Origin: Mycolicibacterium hodleri
GTDB lineage: Bacteria; Actinomycetota; Actinomycetes; Mycobacteriales; Mycobacteriaceae
Assembly (NCBI RefSeq): GCF_006439015.1
Contig: NZ_RCZG01000004.1
Coordinates: forward strand, 310,001-374,000
Reading direction: 5' to 3'
DNA length: 64,000 nt
The translations under genes and the position numbers were made by a program. The notes below the pieces were generated by a model. That model did not search any database and had not been told where the DNA came from. It saw nothing but the letters and a program-made list of their open reading frames with translations. This document shows, in pieces, positions 18,662-29,465 of the stretch (position 1 is its first letter; each line of letters starts with the position of its first letter).

Positions 18662-18979
18662 ATGAAGGTGCACAAGGGTGACACCGTCCTCGTCATCTCG
18701 GGCAAGGACAAGGGTGCCAAGGGCAAGGTCCTGGAGTCCTACCCGACGCGCGAGAAGGTCCTGGTGCAAGGCGTCAACCGGATCAAGAAGCACACGGCCA
18801 TCTCGCAGAACGAGCGCGGCGCGCAGTCCGGCGGCATCGTCACGCAGGAGGCGCCGATTCACGTGTCGAACGTGATGGTCGTCGACTCCGACGGCAACCC
18901 GACCCGCATCGGCTACCGCTTCGACGAAGAGACCGGCAAGAAGGTCCGCGTGTCGAAGAAGAACGGCAAGGACATCTGA
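18662..18979 (+). CDS. rplX: 50S ribosomal protein L24
   Basis: 105 residues, [20 protein letters not shown], a KOW-motif protein that starts 50S assembly. It begins immediately after the rplN stop and ends 2 bases before rplE. Confidence 0.98.
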   Translation: MKVHKGDTVLVISGKDKGAKGKVLESYPTREKVLVQGVNRIKKHTAISQNERGAQSGGIVTQEAPIHVSNVMVVDSDGNPTRIGYRFDEETGKKVRVSKKNGKDI

Positions 18980-18981
18980 GC

Positions 18982-19548
18982 ATGACAACGACAGAGACCA
19001 AGGCGCTTCCGCGCCTCAAGCAGCGCTACCGCGACGAGATCAAGAGCGCGCTGAACGAGCAGTTCGACTACGCCAACGTCATGCAGATCCCCGGCGTGGT
19101 CAAGGTCATCGTCAACATGGGTGTCGGTGACGCCGCCCGCGACGCGAAGCTGATCAACGGCGCGGTCAACGACCTACAGCTGATCACCGGGCAGAAGCCG
19201 GAGATCCGCAAGGCCCGCAAGTCAATCGCCCAGTTCAAGCTTCGCGAGGGTATGCCGATCGGCGCCCGCGTGACGCTGCGCGGCGACCGCATGTGGGAGT
19301 TCCTCGATCGGCTGGTCTCGATCAGCCTTCCCCGTATCCGCGACTTCCGCGGCCTGTCGCCGAAGCAGTTCGACGGCAGCGGCAACTACACCTTCGGGCT
19401 GACCGAGCAGTCGGTGTTCCACGAGATCGACGTGGACAGCATCGATCGCCCCCGTGGCATGGACATCACCGTCGTCACGTCGGCGACTAACGACGACGAA
19501 GGCCGGGCGCTGCTGCGTGCGCTGGGCTTCCCGTTCAAGGAGAACTGA
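18982..19548 (+). CDS. rplE: 50S ribosomal protein L5
   Basis: 188 residues with [40 protein letters not shown] and [21 protein letters not shown]5 binds 5S rRNA and contacts the P-site tRNA. It is followed 4 bases later by rpsN. Confidence 0.98.
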   Translation: MTTTETKALPRLKQRYRDEIKSALNEQFDYANVMQIPGVVKVIVNMGVGDAARDAKLINGAVNDLQLITGQKPEIRKARKSIAQFKLREGMPIGARVTLRGDRMWEFLDRLVSISLPRIRDFRGLSPKQFDGSGNYTFGLTEQSVFHEIDVDSIDRPRGMDITVVTSATNDDEGRALLRALGFPFKEN

Positions 19549-19552
19549 GCAG

Positions 19553-19738
19553 ATGGCAAAGAAGGCGCTGGTCAACAAGGCCAACAAGAAGCCGAAGTTC
19601 AAGGTCCGCGGCTACACGCGCTGCAACAAGTGTGGACGTCCGCATGCCGTGTTCCGCAAGTTCGGCCTGTGCCGAATCTGCCTGCGGGAGATGGCGCACG
19701 CCGGCGAACTGCCCGGTGTCCAGAAGTCCAGCTGGTAA
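19553..19738 (+). CDS. rpsN: 30S ribosomal protein S14, zinc type
   Basis: 61 residues from the ATG at 19553; frame extension upstream lies inside rplE. The short type-Z form has the zinc ribbon C24-x2-C27...C40-x2-C43 ([17 protein letters not shown]). Mycobacteria also encode a zinc-free S14 elsewhere for zinc starvation; this is the zinc-replete copy. Confidence 0.98.
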   Translation: MAKKALVNKANKKPKFKVRGYTRCNKCGRPHAVFRKFGLCRICLREMAHAGELPGVQKSSW

Positions 19739-19837
19739 CACCCGAAACAATCAACCAACTTTAGAGAAAGCACGCGGTAGGCCCCCAAGGGTTTTCCACC
19801 CGGCGGGAACCACCGCGAGGAAGGTGAGCTGGCTGTC

Positions 19838-20236
19838 ATGACCATGACGGACCCGATCGCAGACTTCTTGACACGTCTGCGCAACGCCAATTCGGCGTAC
19901 CACGACGAGGTGACCCTGCCTCACTCGAAGATCAAGGTGCACATCGCCGAGATCCTCAAGGAGCAGGGCTACATCACCGACTTCCGCACCGAGGATGCTC
20001 GGGTCGGCAAGGCGCTCGTGGTGCAACTCAAGTACGGACCCAGTCGCGAACGCAGCATTGCGGGCCTGAAGCGGGTCTCCAAGCCCGGTCTGCGCGTGTA
20101 CGCGAAGTCAACCAACCTGCCCCGCGTCCTCGGTGGCCTCGGCGTGGCGATCATCTCCACGTCCTCGGGTCTGCTCACCGACCGTCAGGCAGCTCGACAA
20201 GGCGTGGGCGGCGAAGTCCTCGCCTACGTCTGGTAG
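19838..20236 (+). CDS. rpsH: 30S ribosomal protein S8
   Basis: 132 residues, [20 protein letters not shown], ending with the S8 signature [21 protein letters not shown]8 binds the central domain of 16S rRNA. In E. coli it is the spc operon autoregulator; no corresponding site was recognised here. The 99-base gap from rpsN is the largest inside the early operon. Confidence 0.97.
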   Translation: MTMTDPIADFLTRLRNANSAYHDEVTLPHSKIKVHIAEILKEQGYITDFRTEDARVGKALVVQLKYGPSRERSIAGLKRVSKPGLRVYAKSTNLPRVLGGLGVAIISTSSGLLTDRQAARQGVGGEVLAYVW

Positions 20237-20248
20237 GGGGAGTTAGAC

Positions 20249-20788
20249 ATGTCGCGCATTGGAAAGCAGCCGGTCACCATCCCATCCGGGGTCGACGTGA
20301 CCATCGACGGACGCAATGTGTCCGTCAAGGGGCCCAAGGGCACCCTGACCCTCGACATCGCCGAGCCGATCACGGTCGAACGCGATGACGACGGCGCCAT
20401 CGTGGTCAACCGGCCCGACGACGAGCGTCGCAGCCGTTCGCTGCACGGTCTGTCGCGGACCCTGGTGGCCAACCTGGTCACCGGTGTCACCGAGGGCTAC
20501 ACCACGAAGATGGAGATCTTCGGCGTTGGCTACCGCGTCGCACTCAAGGGCCAGACCCTCGAGTTCGCGCTCGGATACAGCCATCCGGTGATCATCGAGG
20601 CGCCCGAGGGCATCACCTTCGCGGTGGAGACCCCCACCAAGTTCTCGATCACCGGCATCGACAAGCAGCAAGTCGGCCAGATCTCGGCGAACATCCGCCG
20701 CCTGCGTCGCCCGGACCCGTACAAGGGCAAGGGCGTTCGCTACGAAGGCGAGCAGATCCGCCGCAAGGTCGGAAAGACAGGTAAGTAA
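20249..20788 (+). CDS. rplF: 50S ribosomal protein L6
   Basis: 179 residues, [20 protein letters not shown], with the C-terminal signature [21 protein letters not shown]6 lies near the factor-binding stalk. It follows rpsH by 12 bases and precedes rplR by 3. Confidence 0.98.
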   Translation: MSRIGKQPVTIPSGVDVTIDGRNVSVKGPKGTLTLDIAEPITVERDDDGAIVVNRPDDERRSRSLHGLSRTLVANLVTGVTEGYTTKMEIFGVGYRVALKGQTLEFALGYSHPVIIEAPEGITFAVETPTKFSITGIDKQQVGQISANIRRLRRPDPYKGKGVRYEGEQIRRKVGKTGK

Positions 20789-20791
20789 GCC

Positions 20792-21211
20792 ATGACTAGC
20801 ACTGTCAACACTTCGAAAACGGCGACCGTCAAGCGGAAGCCGCTGGGACAGAGCGTGTCCGAGACGCGTCGCATCTCTCGGCTGCGTCGCCACGCCCGGT
20901 TGCGCAAGAAGGTCGCGGGCACCCCGGAGCGTCCGCGCTTGGTGGTCAACCGCTCGGCGCGCCACATCCACGTGCAGTTGGTGGACGACCAGACCGGCAC
21001 CACGCTGGCAGCGGCGTCCTCCATCGAAGCCGACGTGCGTGCGGTCGACGGAGACAAGAAGGCCCACAGCGTTCGCGTCGGACAGCTGATCGCGGAGCGC
21101 GCCAAGGCTGCCGGGTTCGACACCGTGGTGTTCGACCGCGGTGGCTACACCTACGGTGGCCGCATCGCCGCCCTGGCGGACGCTGCACGCGAGAGCGGAC
21201 TGAAGTTCTAG
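20792..21211 (+). CDS. rplR: 50S ribosomal protein L18
   Basis: 139 residues; about 20 N-terminal residues precede the conserved [20 protein letters not shown]. It ends [21 protein letters not shown]18 carries 5S rRNA to the 50S subunit with L5. A dispersed repeat copy starts at the base after its stop. Confidence 0.98.
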   Translation: MTSTVNTSKTATVKRKPLGQSVSETRRISRLRRHARLRKKVAGTPERPRLVVNRSARHIHVQLVDDQTGTTLAAASSIEADVRAVDGDKKAHSVRVGQLIAERAKAAGFDTVVFDRGGYTYGGRIAALADAARESGLKF

Positions 21212-21240
21212 CCGGCGGGCTGGAGCGAAGCGACATGGGA
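21212..21240 (+). repeat. Dispersed GGAGCGAAGCGAC repeat between rplR and rpsE
   Basis: CCGGCGGGCTGGAGCGAAGC followed by GACATGGGA, nearly identical to the copy inside FGE. It fills much of the 73-base rplR-rpsE gap. Confidence 0.55.
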
Positions 21241-21284
21241 ATGAACATGAAGACTCACTTGAAGAAAAACGGAAGGACTGTCTG

Positions 21285-21986
21285 ATGGCCGATCAGCCAA
21301 CAGCAGGAACCGGAACTGGCGCCGGAGGAGCGGGCGCCGCCGGGAGCCGGCCCCCGCGCGGCGGCGGTGGCGGTGACCGCGACGGACGCGGTCGCCGCGA
21401 CGACCGTGGTGGCCGTGGTGGCCGCGACGGCGGAGAGAAGAGCAACTTCCTCGAGCGCGTCGTGGCGATCAACCGCGTGTCGAAGGTGGTCAAGGGTGGT
21501 CGGCGCTTCAGCTTCACCGCGCTGGTCATCGTCGGTGACGGCAACGGCATGGTCGGCGTCGGCTACGGCAAGGCCAAGGAAGTTCCCGCTGCGATCGCCA
21601 AGGGCGTCGAAGAGGCCCGCAAGAGCTTCTTCCGCGTGCCCCTGATCGGCGGCACCATCGTCCACCCCGTTCAGGGTGAGGCAGCCGCGGGCGTGGTCAT
21701 GCTGCGTCCCGCCAGTGCCGGTACCGGCGTCATCGCCGGCGGCGCGTGCCGCGCGGTGCTGGAATGCGCTGGCGTGCACGACATTCTGGCCAAGTCGCTG
21801 GGCAGCGACAACGCGATCAACGTGGTTCACGCCACCGTTGCCGCGCTGAAGATGATCCAGCGCCCAGAAGAGGTTGCCGCCCGTCGTGGACTTTCCATCG
21901 AGGACGTCGCCCCGTCGAGCATGCTCAAGGCGCGACGCGAGAGCGATGCGCTCGCCGCCGCGGCAGCGCGTGAAGGATCGGCATAG
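21285..21986 (+). CDS. rpsE: 30S ribosomal protein S5
   Basis: 233 residues, about 65 longer than E. coli S5. The first 50 or so are Gly/Arg/Asp-rich and low complexity ([20 protein letters not shown]), as in other mycobacteria. The S5 domain follows ([40 protein letters not shown]). S5 helps form the mRNA entry and decoding fidelity region. It is 2 bases before rpmD. Confidence 0.97.
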   Translation: MADQPTAGTGTGAGGAGAAGSRPPRGGGGGDRDGRGRRDDRGGRGGRDGGEKSNFLERVVAINRVSKVVKGGRRFSFTALVIVGDGNGMVGVGYGKAKEVPAAIAKGVEEARKSFFRVPLIGGTIVHPVQGEAAAGVVMLRPASAGTGVIAGGACRAVLECAGVHDILAKSLGSDNAINVVHATVAALKMIQRPEEVAARRGLSIEDVAPSSMLKARRESDALAAAAAREGSA

Positions 21987-21988
21987 TC

Positions 21989-22180
21989 ATGGCTTCAGAA
22001 TCAGGTCAAGTAAAGATCACCCAGGTGCGCGGCACCGTCGGGGCGCGCTGGAATCAGCGGGAGAGCCTGCGCAGTCTCGGACTTCGCAAGATCCGTCAGA
22101 CCGTGGTCCGCGAGGACAACGCTCAGACGCGTGGCCTGCTCGCCGTGGTCAACCACCTCGTAACCGTTGAGGAGGCGTAA
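21989..22180 (+). CDS. rpmD: 50S ribosomal protein L30
   Basis: 63 residues with [20 protein letters not shown] and [20 protein letters not shown], standard L30. It sits between rpsE and rplO with gaps of 2 and 3 bases. Confidence 0.97.
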   Translation: MASESGQVKITQVRGTVGARWNQRESLRSLGLRKIRQTVVREDNAQTRGLLAVVNHLVTVEEA

Positions 22181-22183
22181 CAC

Positions 22184-22630
22184 ATGAGTGACGTCATCAA
22201 GCTGCACGACCTGCGCCCGGCGCCCGGGTCGAAGACCGCCAAGACCCGCGTCGGTCGTGGTGAGGGCTCGAAGGGCAAGACCGCAGGCCGCGGTACCAAG
22301 GGCACCAAGGCCCGCAAGAACGTCCCCGTGACGTTCGAGGGTGGGCAGATGCCGATCCATATGCGGCTGCCGAAGCTCAAGGGCTTCAAGAACCGGTTCC
22401 GCACCGAATACGAGGTCGTCAACCTCGGCGACATCAACCGGTTGTTCCCCAAGGGCGGCACCGTCGGCGTAGACGAGCTGGTGGCCGCAGGCGCGGTCCG
22501 CAAGAACACCCTGGTGAAAGTTCTCGGCGACGGCAAGCTGACCGTCAAGGTCGACCTCACCGCACACAAGTTCAGTGGCAGCGCGCGCGAGAAGATCAGC
22601 GCCGCAGGTGGTTCGGTTACCGAACTGTAA
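22184..22630 (+). CDS. rplO: 50S ribosomal protein L15
   Basis: 148 residues with the Gly-rich L15 N-terminus ([40 protein letters not shown]) and the C-terminal [20 protein letters not shown]. It is the last gene of this operon part; secY is separated by about 5 kb here and has its own upstream region. Confidence 0.98.
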   Translation: MSDVIKLHDLRPAPGSKTAKTRVGRGEGSKGKTAGRGTKGTKARKNVPVTFEGGQMPIHMRLPKLKGFKNRFRTEYEVVNLGDINRLFPKGGTVGVDELVAAGAVRKNTLVKVLGDGKLTVKVDLTAHKFSGSAREKISAAGGSVTEL

Positions 22631-22641
22631 GTCTTCGCGTA

Positions 22642-22671
22642 AAGGGCCCTCGCTTCGGCGGGGGCCCTTTT
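22642..22671 (+). terminator. spc operon terminator after rplO
   Basis: AAGGGCCC and GGGCCCTT pair around a 14-base loop, followed by TTTCGTG, 11 bases after the rplO stop. It has the form of an intrinsic terminator. Confidence 0.85.
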
Positions 22672-22773
22672 CGTGTGGTACCCAGCCGGACTGCGACGAA
22701 TTCGACGTTGTGCAGCGAAAGTTCGAGAACACGTCTGCAGAACGTCGATCTCAGCGCATGCGCGGGCAATCGG

Positions 22774-22779
22774 TAGGCT
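22774..22779 (+). promoter_or_regulatory. -10 element of sppA (leaderless)
   Basis: TAGGCT ends 7 bases before the ATG at 22787, the leaderless spacing. It is identical to the -10 of the esterase at 854-859. Confidence 0.45.
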
Positions 22780-22786
22780 CGATTGC

Positions 22787-24559
22787 ATGTTCAGCTTCCT
22801 CACCGACGTTCCAGGCACCAACGAGTTGCGCGCGATCGTGCGGAAGGTGGACACGGCCCGGCATCGCGGTGTGCCCAGCGGCTGTGTGCTCGAACTCGAT
22901 CTGCAGTCGCTGCCGCAGGAGTCCGGTGGCTTCGACCCCCTGGCGATGCTCAACGGCAACGGCAAGCCCCTGCTGCTGCGAGAGGCCGTGGCCGCCATCC
23001 GCCGGGCGGCCGACGACGACCGCATCGCCGGGTTGATCGCCCGTGTCCAGGTCCCCGCTGCCGCAGCCGGTCCGGTGCAGGAACTACGCGACGCGATCGT
23101 CGAGTTCAGTGACGCCAAACCGTCTCTGGCGTGGGCGGAGACCTACCCGGGCACCATGTCGTACTACCTGGCGTCGGCGTTCCGCGAAGTGTGGATGCAG
23201 CCGTCGGGCACCGTCGGACTGGTGGGGTTCGCCACCAACGCGCTCTTCCTGCGTGACGCGCTGGCGAAGGCCGGTGTCCAGGCGCAGTTCATCGCTCGGG
23301 GCGAATACAAGTCGGCGGCGAACATGTTCACCGAGGAGAACTACACCGACGCGCATCGGGAAGCCGACGGCAGGCTGATCGAAAGCCTGCACGAGCAGGT
23401 GCTGGGTGCCGTCGCCGCGTCACGGCACCTCGAGGCCGCCGATCTCGACGCGCTCGCCGACAAGGCGCCGCTACTACGCGACGACGCGGTCACCGGCCGC
23501 CTCGTCGACCGTATCGGCTTCCGTGACGAGGCCTACGCGCGCATTGCCGAACTCACGGGCGCGCGGGACGTCTCACCCGACGATCCAGAGGCCGCGCCGC
23601 GGCTGTATCTGTCGCGCTATGCGCGCACGGCCGCCTCTGGGTCGGGACCTGCGCTGCCCGGCCGCAAGTCCAAGCCGACCATCGCGGTCGTCACGCTGGC
23701 CGGACCCATCGTCAGCGGCCGCGGCGGCCGGACACTCTCACCGCTCGGAACCTCCAGCGCGGGCGGTGACACCATCGCCGCCGCTCTCCGCGAAGCGTGC
23801 GCAGATGACGACGTGTCCGCCGTGGTCCTGCGAGTCGACAGTCCCGGAGGATCGGTCACCGGCTCGGAAACCATCTGGCGCGAAGTGGTTCGGCTGCGCG
23901 ACGCAGGCAAGCCCATCGTCGCCTCCATGGGCGCCGTGGCCGCCTCCGGCGGGTACTACGTGTCGATGGCCGCCGATGCGATCGTCGCCAACGCGGGCAC
24001 GCTCACCGGGTCGATCGGCGTAGTGACCGGCAAGCTCGTCGCCCGGGAACTCAAGGAACGTCTCGGTATCGGCTCGGATTCGGTACGCACCAACCTCAAT
24101 GCCGACGCGTGGTCTGTCAACGCCCCGTTCACCGACGAGCAGCACGCGCACGTCGAGGCGGAGGCCGATCTCTTCTACACCGACTTCGTGCAGCGGGTCG
24201 CCGATGGCCGGGGAATGACTCCGGAGGCGGTCGACGCCGTGGCTCGCGGGCGGGTCTGGACGGGGGCCGACGCGAAGGAGCGCGGCCTCGTCGACGAACT
24301 CGGCGGTTTGCGCACGGCCATCAACCGTGCCAAGGTGCTCGCCGGGTTCGACGCCGACGCCGAGGTCAAACTCGTGGCGCTACCCGGGTCGTCGCTCCTG
24401 GACATGCTGCGACCCAAGCCGTCCTCACAGCCCGCGGCGGCGTCCCTGCCGGACGCCTTCGGGGCGCTCGTCGGACGGTCGGCATCGGTTCTGCTGACGC
24501 AGGCCGAGCGATCGCTTACCGGCGTCAACGCGTTGTGGCTCGGAGATCACCGCTTCTGA
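22787..24559 (+). CDS. sppA: Signal peptide peptidase SppA, 67K type
   Basis: 590 residues from MFSFLTDVPGTNELRAIVRK. It is a tandem ClpP-fold serine protease: the N-terminal half supplies Lys175 in ARGEYKSAANMFTE, the C-terminal half the nucleophile Ser387 in GAVAASGGYYVSMAAD. This matches the Ser/Lys dyad of E. coli SppA. The role is to degrade cleaved signal peptides at the membrane. No clear N-terminal membrane anchor is seen. The start was chosen over 22673 because a TAGGCT element sits 7 bases upstream and the extra residues are not SppA-like. M. tuberculosis has sppA at the same place (Rv0724). Confidence 0.93.
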   Translation: MFSFLTDVPGTNELRAIVRKVDTARHRGVPSGCVLELDLQSLPQESGGFDPLAMLNGNGKPLLLREAVAAIRRAADDDRIAGLIARVQVPAAAAGPVQELRDAIVEFSDAKPSLAWAETYPGTMSYYLASAFREVWMQPSGTVGLVGFATNALFLRDALAKAGVQAQFIARGEYKSAANMFTEENYTDAHREADGRLIESLHEQVLGAVAASRHLEAADLDALADKAPLLRDDAVTGRLVDRIGFRDEAYARIAELTGARDVSPDDPEAAPRLYLSRYARTAASGSGPALPGRKSKPTIAVVTLAGPIVSGRGGRTLSPLGTSSAGGDTIAAALREACADDDVSAVVLRVDSPGGSVTGSETIWREVVRLRDAGKPIVASMGAVAASGGYYVSMAADAIVANAGTLTGSIGVVTGKLVARELKERLGIGSDSVRTNLNADAWSVNAPFTDEQHAHVEAEADLFYTDFVQRVADGRGMTPEAVDAVARGRVWTGADAKERGLVDELGGLRTAINRAKVLAGFDADAEVKLVALPGSSLLDMLRPKPSSQPAAASLPDAFGALVGRSASVLLTQAERSLTGVNALWLGDHRF

Positions 24560-24563
24560 CGGC

Positions 24564-25466
24564 TCAGCCCGTCAGCACCGCACTGACGTAGCTCAGATCG
24601 GCGAACATGGCCGACATCTCGTCGTCCGGGAAGTCGAAGCCGTTGACCGCGCAGGCTTCTCGCATGCCCAGTACCGACACGTCCCATCCCCGGGCGGCCA
24701 GATAATCCACGACGTGGCTGCGTTCGCCTTGGTAGACGAGGTCGGCCATCTCGATGTCGGACCCGAGCTGCTTGAGCCGTTGCGACATGCGCTGCGAACG
24801 CTCGTCGGTGAACGCCTCGAGGTCAGGAACGTGCTCGGTGGCCAGCCGGCTGCCCGGCGCCGAGAGCGCGGTGATGGCATCGAACAGCTTGTCCTGGGCG
24901 TCCGGCGGCAGATAGATCAGCAGGCCCTCCGCGCTCCATGCCGTCGGCTTCGTCGGATCGAAGCCGTTGTCCCTCAGTGCCTTCGGCCAGTCGTCGCGTA
25001 GGTCGACCGCAACCGTGCGATGCGTCGCCGTGGGCGCCGCCCCGAGTCCCTCCAACGTCGTCGTCTTGAACTCGATGACCTCCGGCTGGTCGACCTCGTA
25101 GACGACCGTGCCGTCCGGCCACCGGAGTCGGTAGCCGCGGGCGTCGAGACCCGCGGCGAGGATCACGGCCTGCCGCACCCCGGCGGCGGCTCCGTCGAGG
25201 AACATCTTGTCGAAGAAGCGCGTGCGGATGGCCATGCTCTCGGCGGCACGGCGCGGCGTGAAGGACGGTTCGACGTCGGTCAGGTCGAGGTCGCCGTCCA
25301 GCATCCGGGTGAACAGGTCCACGCCGACCGCGCGCACCAGTGGTTCTGCGTAGGGGTCGTCGATGAGCTTCTCGCGGTGGCCCAGCGCGCGCTGCGCCGC
25401 CACCATCGTTGCCGTCGCCCCGACACTCGAGGCCAGGTCCCAGGAATCGCCAGCGGTTCTTGCCAT
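24564..25466 (-). CDS. SAM-dependent methyltransferase, TIGR00027 family (copy 3)
   Basis: 300 residues, start [20 protein letters not shown]. The family hallmarks are present: the early [15 protein letters not shown] block, [12 protein letters not shown]-binding [15 protein letters not shown], an acidic [10 protein letters not shown] and [21 protein letters not shown]. These putative O-methyltransferases are expanded in mycobacteria; the methyl acceptors are unknown. It is the third of three tandem paralogues read on the minus strand, 12 bases after its neighbour, and converges with sppA (4-base gap). Confidence 0.9.
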   Translation of the reverse strand: MARTAGDSWDLASSVGATATMVAAQRALGHREKLIDDPYAEPLVRAVGVDLFTRMLDGDLDLTDVEPSFTPRRAAESMAIRTRFFDKMFLDGAAAGVRQAVILAAGLDARGYRLRWPDGTVVYEVDQPEVIEFKTTTLEGLGAAPTATHRTVAVDLRDDWPKALRDNGFDPTKPTAWSAEGLLIYLPPDAQDKLFDAITALSAPGSRLATEHVPDLEAFTDERSQRMSQRLKQLGSDIEMADLVYQGERSHVVDYLAARGWDVSVLGMREACAVNGFDFPDDEMSAMFADLSYVSAVLTG

Positions 25467-25478
25467 GTGATCTGTCCT

Positions 25479-26390
25479 CTACTTCCGTGTCGCGGTCAGG
25501 TATCCGGAATCGCCGCCGAACGCCGCGAGCTCGTCGTCGGGTAGTTCGAAGCCATTGGCGGTGTAGGCGTCTGCCGTCGCCAGGATTTCGGTCTGCCAGC
25601 CGTGGTTGCGCAGATAGTCGGCCGCGCTGTTGCGCTCACCGGTGTAGAAGAGCTCGGCCAGATTGATCCCGGAGCCGCTGCGCTTCGTCCGCTCGGTGAG
25701 CTTGTCCGCCCAGTCGTCGGGCATTCCACTCGGGTCCATGTGTTCGGTCGCGATCTGGCTGCCAGGCGCCGACAGCTCGGTGATGTTGTCGAACAATCGG
25801 TCCTGGGCCTCGGGCGGCAGATAGACCAGCAGACCCTCGGCGCTCCATGCCGTCGGTGCGTTGGGGTCGAATCCCGCCTCGCGAAGCGCTGACGGCCAGT
25901 CGTCGCGCAGGTCGATCGCCACGGTCCGGCGCCGCGCGGCGGGCTCGGCGCCGAGGTCGGCAAGCGTGAGCGTCTTGAAGGCGATCACCTCGGGCTGGTC
26001 GATCTCGAAGACGACCGTTCCGGCGGGCCACGGCAGCCGATAGGCCCTGGTATCGAGTCCAGAGGCCAGGATTACGGCCTGGCGGACGCCCGAACCGGTT
26101 GCGCCGTTGAAGAAGTCGTCAAAGTAGCGGGTCCGCACGGCCATCTGCTCGTTCATCGCCCGCCGGTTGAGCAGCGGATCGTCCTCAGCGGTGAGTTCGC
26201 CGTCGACCATCTTGACGAAGGCATCCATTCCGACGGCACGGACCAGCGGTTCGGCCCACGGATCGTCGAGGAGTGCATCGGGCCCCTTCGAAGCCGCCGC
26301 ACGTCCCGCGGCTACCGCCGTGGCGGTCGCGCCGACGCTGGAGGCGAGGTCCCAGCTGTCTCCTTCGTGTCTGACTTCGGTGCGCGTCAC
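25479..26390 (-). CDS. SAM-dependent methyltransferase, TIGR00027 family (copy 2)
   Basis: 303 residues with the same blocks as its neighbours: [76 protein letters not shown]. It overlaps the upstream paralogue by 4 bases (26387-26390), so the three genes form one operon. The substrate-facing C-terminal region differs between copies, which suggests different acceptors. Confidence 0.9.
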   Translation of the reverse strand: MTRTEVRHEGDSWDLASSVGATATAVAAGRAAASKGPDALLDDPWAEPLVRAVGMDAFVKMVDGELTAEDDPLLNRRAMNEQMAVRTRYFDDFFNGATGSGVRQAVILASGLDTRAYRLPWPAGTVVFEIDQPEVIAFKTLTLADLGAEPAARRRTVAIDLRDDWPSALREAGFDPNAPTAWSAEGLLVYLPPEAQDRLFDNITELSAPGSQIATEHMDPSGMPDDWADKLTERTKRSGSGINLAELFYTGERNSAADYLRNHGWQTEILATADAYTANGFELPDDELAAFGGDSGYLTATRK

Positions 26391-27310
26391 GATTCGTCTC
26401 CTCGATAGTCGGTGTGGTCGAGAATGGCCGTCACGGAAAGGGAATTACGCAGTGGTCCAAGTGCTTCGGCGTCAGGGAATGCGCGACCGTATGCGGCGAA
26501 CACGTCGGGTCGGGGGCGTGCAGTCACCCGCCACCCCTTGGCGTCCAGGTAGTCGACGACGGGCGTGCGCTCGCCGTCGTAGAACAGGTCGGCGACGTCG
26601 ACGTCGAACCCGTGCTCGCGCCACCTCTCGCCAAGGGCCGCTGCCCGCTGCCCGAGGGCCGAGCCTGCGTCCGGGTGGTACTCGGTGGCGAGTCGGCTGC
26701 CGCGTGCCGATGCCGCGGTGATGTCGTCGAACAGTCGGTCCTGGGCGGCCGGCGGTAGGTAGACCAGAAGGCCCTCCGCGCTCCACGCGGTCGGTATCGA
26801 CGAGTCGAAACCCGCCGCCTTCAATACCGACGGCCAGTCGTCGCGCAGGTCGACGGCCACCGCGCATCGGTCGGCGGTGGGAGTGGCGCCGAGGTCGGCC
26901 ATGGTCTTGGACTTGGCCGTGATCACCGCTGGTTGGTCGATCTCGAACACGGTGGTGCCCGAGGGCCACGGCAGTCGGTAGGCGCGCGAGTCGAGGCCAG
27001 ACGCCAGGATGACCGCCTGCTTCACACCGGCCTTGGTCGCGTCGAGGAAGAAGTCGTCGAAGAACCGTGTCCGGACGGCCATGAAGTCCGCCATCATGGC
27101 GCCAGCTCCGCCGTCGTCCAACGGGAGGGTGCCGTCCACGAGCTTGGTGAAGAACTCCATGCCCACCGCGCGCACCAGGGGAGCGGCATAGGGGTCGTCG
27201 ATCAACGGGTTCGGCTCCTGGGATGCCAGCGCCCGCGCTGCGGCCACCATGGTGGCCGTCGCGCCGACGCTCGAGGCCAGATCCCAGCTGTCGGAGTCGG
27301 AGCGGTTCAT
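26387..27310 (-). CDS. SAM-dependent methyltransferase, TIGR00027 family (copy 1)
   Basis: 307 residues, first of the operon, starting [20 protein letters not shown]. It has [52 protein letters not shown] and [20 protein letters not shown]. The gene lies divergent from secY; the 275-base gap holds both start regions. M. tuberculosis has related genes at the same place (Rv0725c, Rv0726c, Rv0731c). Confidence 0.9.
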   Translation of the reverse strand: MNRSDSDSWDLASSVGATATMVAAARALASQEPNPLIDDPYAAPLVRAVGMEFFTKLVDGTLPLDDGGAGAMMADFMAVRTRFFDDFFLDATKAGVKQAVILASGLDSRAYRLPWPSGTTVFEIDQPAVITAKSKTMADLGATPTADRCAVAVDLRDDWPSVLKAAGFDSSIPTAWSAEGLLVYLPPAAQDRLFDDITAASARGSRLATEYHPDAGSALGQRAAALGERWREHGFDVDVADLFYDGERTPVVDYLDAKGWRVTARPRPDVFAAYGRAFPDAEALGPLRNSLSVTAILDHTDYRGDES

Positions 27311-27443
27311 CCGGCACCTCCGCGCGTTTAGTTAGCTGATGTAACGAGCTGTTTGCGACTGTACGCCCCGTTCCTGATATGCCAAGCAGGCCGCCGTCGC
27401 GTCGATCGGATGAGGGTCGGACCGGCAGCAACTGTTACCCTCG

Positions 27444-27449
27444 TAGACT
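27444..27449 (+). promoter_or_regulatory. Possible secY -10 element
   Basis: TAGACT, followed by GTTCCAACGGG, lies 136 bases before the secY start. No good -35 hexamer is visible. The downstream CCAACGG is shared with the sequence after the infA promoter. Confidence 0.35.
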
Positions 27450-27585
27450 GTTCCAACGGGCGATTGCGCTGGCTGCAGGCTCACCTGCACTCCGGCGGAC
27501 GAATCGCACGGGACTTACCCACAACGCGCTGGTCGGACCAGCCCCATCGGCACGCCGCGACACTGTCGGCTGCGCAGGAGGAAGA

Positions 27586-28911
27586 GTGCTTTCGGCTTTC
27601 ATCTCGTCGTTGCGGACGGCCGACCTCCGACGGAAGATTCTCTTCACGCTGGGTATCGTCATCCTCTACCGGGTCGGCGCCACGCTGCCGTCCCCCGGCG
27701 TCAACTACCCCAACGTGCAGAAGTGCATCGAGCAGGTCCAGGGCGGTAGCTCCGCTCAGATCTACTCTCTGATCAACCTCTTCTCCGGTGGTGCGCTACT
27801 ACAGCTGTCGGTATTCGCGGTCGGCGTGATGCCCTACATCACCGCCAGCATCATCGTGCAGTTGCTGACCGTGGTGATCCCGCGCTTCGAACAGCTGCGC
27901 AAGGAAGGCCAGTCCGGCCAGGCCAAGATGACGCAGTACACGCGCTACCTCGCGGTCGCGCTGGCACTGCTGCAGGGCACCTCGATCGTGGCGCTGGCCG
28001 CCAACGGCGGGCTGCTGCAGGGCTGCACCCTGGACATCATCTCCAACTCCTCGATCTTCACCCTCGTGGTCATCGTGCTGGTGCTGACCGCGGGCGCCTC
28101 GCTGGTGATGTGGATGGGCGAGCTGGTCACCGAGCGTGGCATCGGCAACGGCATGTCGCTGCTCATCTTCGCCGGCATCGCCGCCCGCATCCCGGGCGAG
28201 GGCAAGACGATCCTCGACGGCCGTGGACCGACCGTCTTCACGATGGTCTGCATAGCGGCCCTGATCATCATCGTCGGTGTCGTGTTCGTCGAGCAGGGCC
28301 AACGCCGGATACCCGTTCAGTACGCCAAGCGCATGGTCGGGCGTCGCATGTACGGCGGTACGTCGACCTACCTGCCCCTGAAGGTCAACCAGGCCGGCGT
28401 CATCCCCGTCATCTTCGCGTCGTCGCTGATCTACATTCCGAACCTGATCACCCAGTTGATTAGGAGCGGTAGCGCCAATGCCGGTACCGGGTGGTGGGAC
28501 AAGTTCGTCGCCAACTACCTGACCAACCCCTCCAGCCCCGTATACATCGGGGTCTACTTCGGCCTGATCATCTTCTTCACGTATTTCTACGTGTCGATCA
28601 CGTTCAATCCCGACGAGCGAGCCGACGAGATGAAGAAGTTCGGCGGCTTCATACCGGGCATTCGTCCTGGCAAGCCAACTGCCGACTACCTGCGCTACGT
28701 TTTGAGTCGCATCACCCTGCCAGGCTCGATCTACCTCGGTGTGATCGCCGTTCTGCCGAACCTCTTCCTTGAGATCGGCAACACCGGCTCCGTCCAGAAC
28801 CTGCCCTTCGGCGGCACCGCGGTACTGATCATGATCGGCGTGGGCCTGGACACGGTGAAGCAGATCGAAAGCCAGCTCATGCAGCGCAACTACGAAGGGT
28901 TCCTCAAGTGA
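27586..28911 (+). CDS. secY: Protein translocase subunit SecY
   Basis: 441 residues from a GTG preceded by AGGAGGAAG; a longer in-frame extension to 27379 is upstream leader. SecY is the channel of the Sec translocon with ten transmembrane helices. Seen here are helix 1 ([20 protein letters not shown]), [11 protein letters not shown], the cytosolic loop [20 protein letters not shown] and the C-terminal YEGFLK. The stop overlaps the adk GTG by 4 bases (GTGA), giving the usual secY-adk-map operon. Confidence 0.97.
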   Translation: MLSAFISSLRTADLRRKILFTLGIVILYRVGATLPSPGVNYPNVQKCIEQVQGGSSAQIYSLINLFSGGALLQLSVFAVGVMPYITASIIVQLLTVVIPRFEQLRKEGQSGQAKMTQYTRYLAVALALLQGTSIVALAANGGLLQGCTLDIISNSSIFTLVVIVLVLTAGASLVMWMGELVTERGIGNGMSLLIFAGIAARIPGEGKTILDGRGPTVFTMVCIAALIIIVGVVFVEQGQRRIPVQYAKRMVGRRMYGGTSTYLPLKVNQAGVIPVIFASSLIYIPNLITQLIRSGSANAGTGWWDKFVANYLTNPSSPVYIGVYFGLIIFFTYFYVSITFNPDERADEMKKFGGFIPGIRPGKPTADYLRYVLSRITLPGSIYLGVIAVLPNLFLEIGNTGSVQNLPFGGTAVLIMIGVGLDTVKQIESQLMQRNYEGFLK

Positions 28912-29453
28912 GAATCGTGTTGCTTGGTCCACCCGGCGCAGGCAAGGGCACGCAGGCAGAGAAGCTGGTGGAGAAGCTCGGTATCCCGCAGATCTCCACC
29001 GGTGACCTGTTCCGACACAACATCAGCACCGGGACCAAGCTCGGGATCGAGGCCAAGAAGTACCTCGACGCCGGCGATCTGGTTCCTGCCACGCTGACGA
29101 ACGCCCTCGTCGACGACAGGCTCAACGACGAGGACGTCGCCGGCGGATTCATCCTGGACGGCTTCCCCCGGTCGGTGGAACAGGGTGAGGCGCTGCGGGA
29201 GATGCTGGCCAAGCGACATCTCGGACTCGACGCGGTGCTCGAATTCCGCGTGTCCGAAGACGAGCTGTTGAAGCGACTGAAGAGTCGGGGCCGCGCCGAT
29301 GACACCGACGAAGTCATCCTGAACCGGATGAAGGTCTACCGCGACGAGACTGCACCGCTCCTGGATTACTTCTCCAATGAGCTGAAGACGGTGGACGCCG
29401 TCGGTGATCTCGACGAGGTGTTCGCTCGCGCTCTGCGCGCTCTCGGCAAGTGA
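28908..29453 (+). CDS. adk: Adenylate kinase
   Basis: 181 residues from a GTG overlapping the secY stop. P-loop [10 protein letters not shown] at 8-17, NMP-binding [10 protein letters not shown] and [10 protein letters not shown], and a short LID region, so this is the short zinc-free form typical of actinobacteria. It interconverts ATP, ADP and AMP. Confidence 0.97.
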   Translation: MRIVLLGPPGAGKGTQAEKLVEKLGIPQISTGDLFRHNISTGTKLGIEAKKYLDAGDLVPATLTNALVDDRLNDEDVAGGFILDGFPRSVEQGEALREMLAKRHLGLDAVLEFRVSEDELLKRLKSRGRADDTDEVILNRMKVYRDETAPLLDYFSNELKTVDAVGDLDEVFARALRALGK

Positions 29454-29465
29454 TCCGATGATCCG

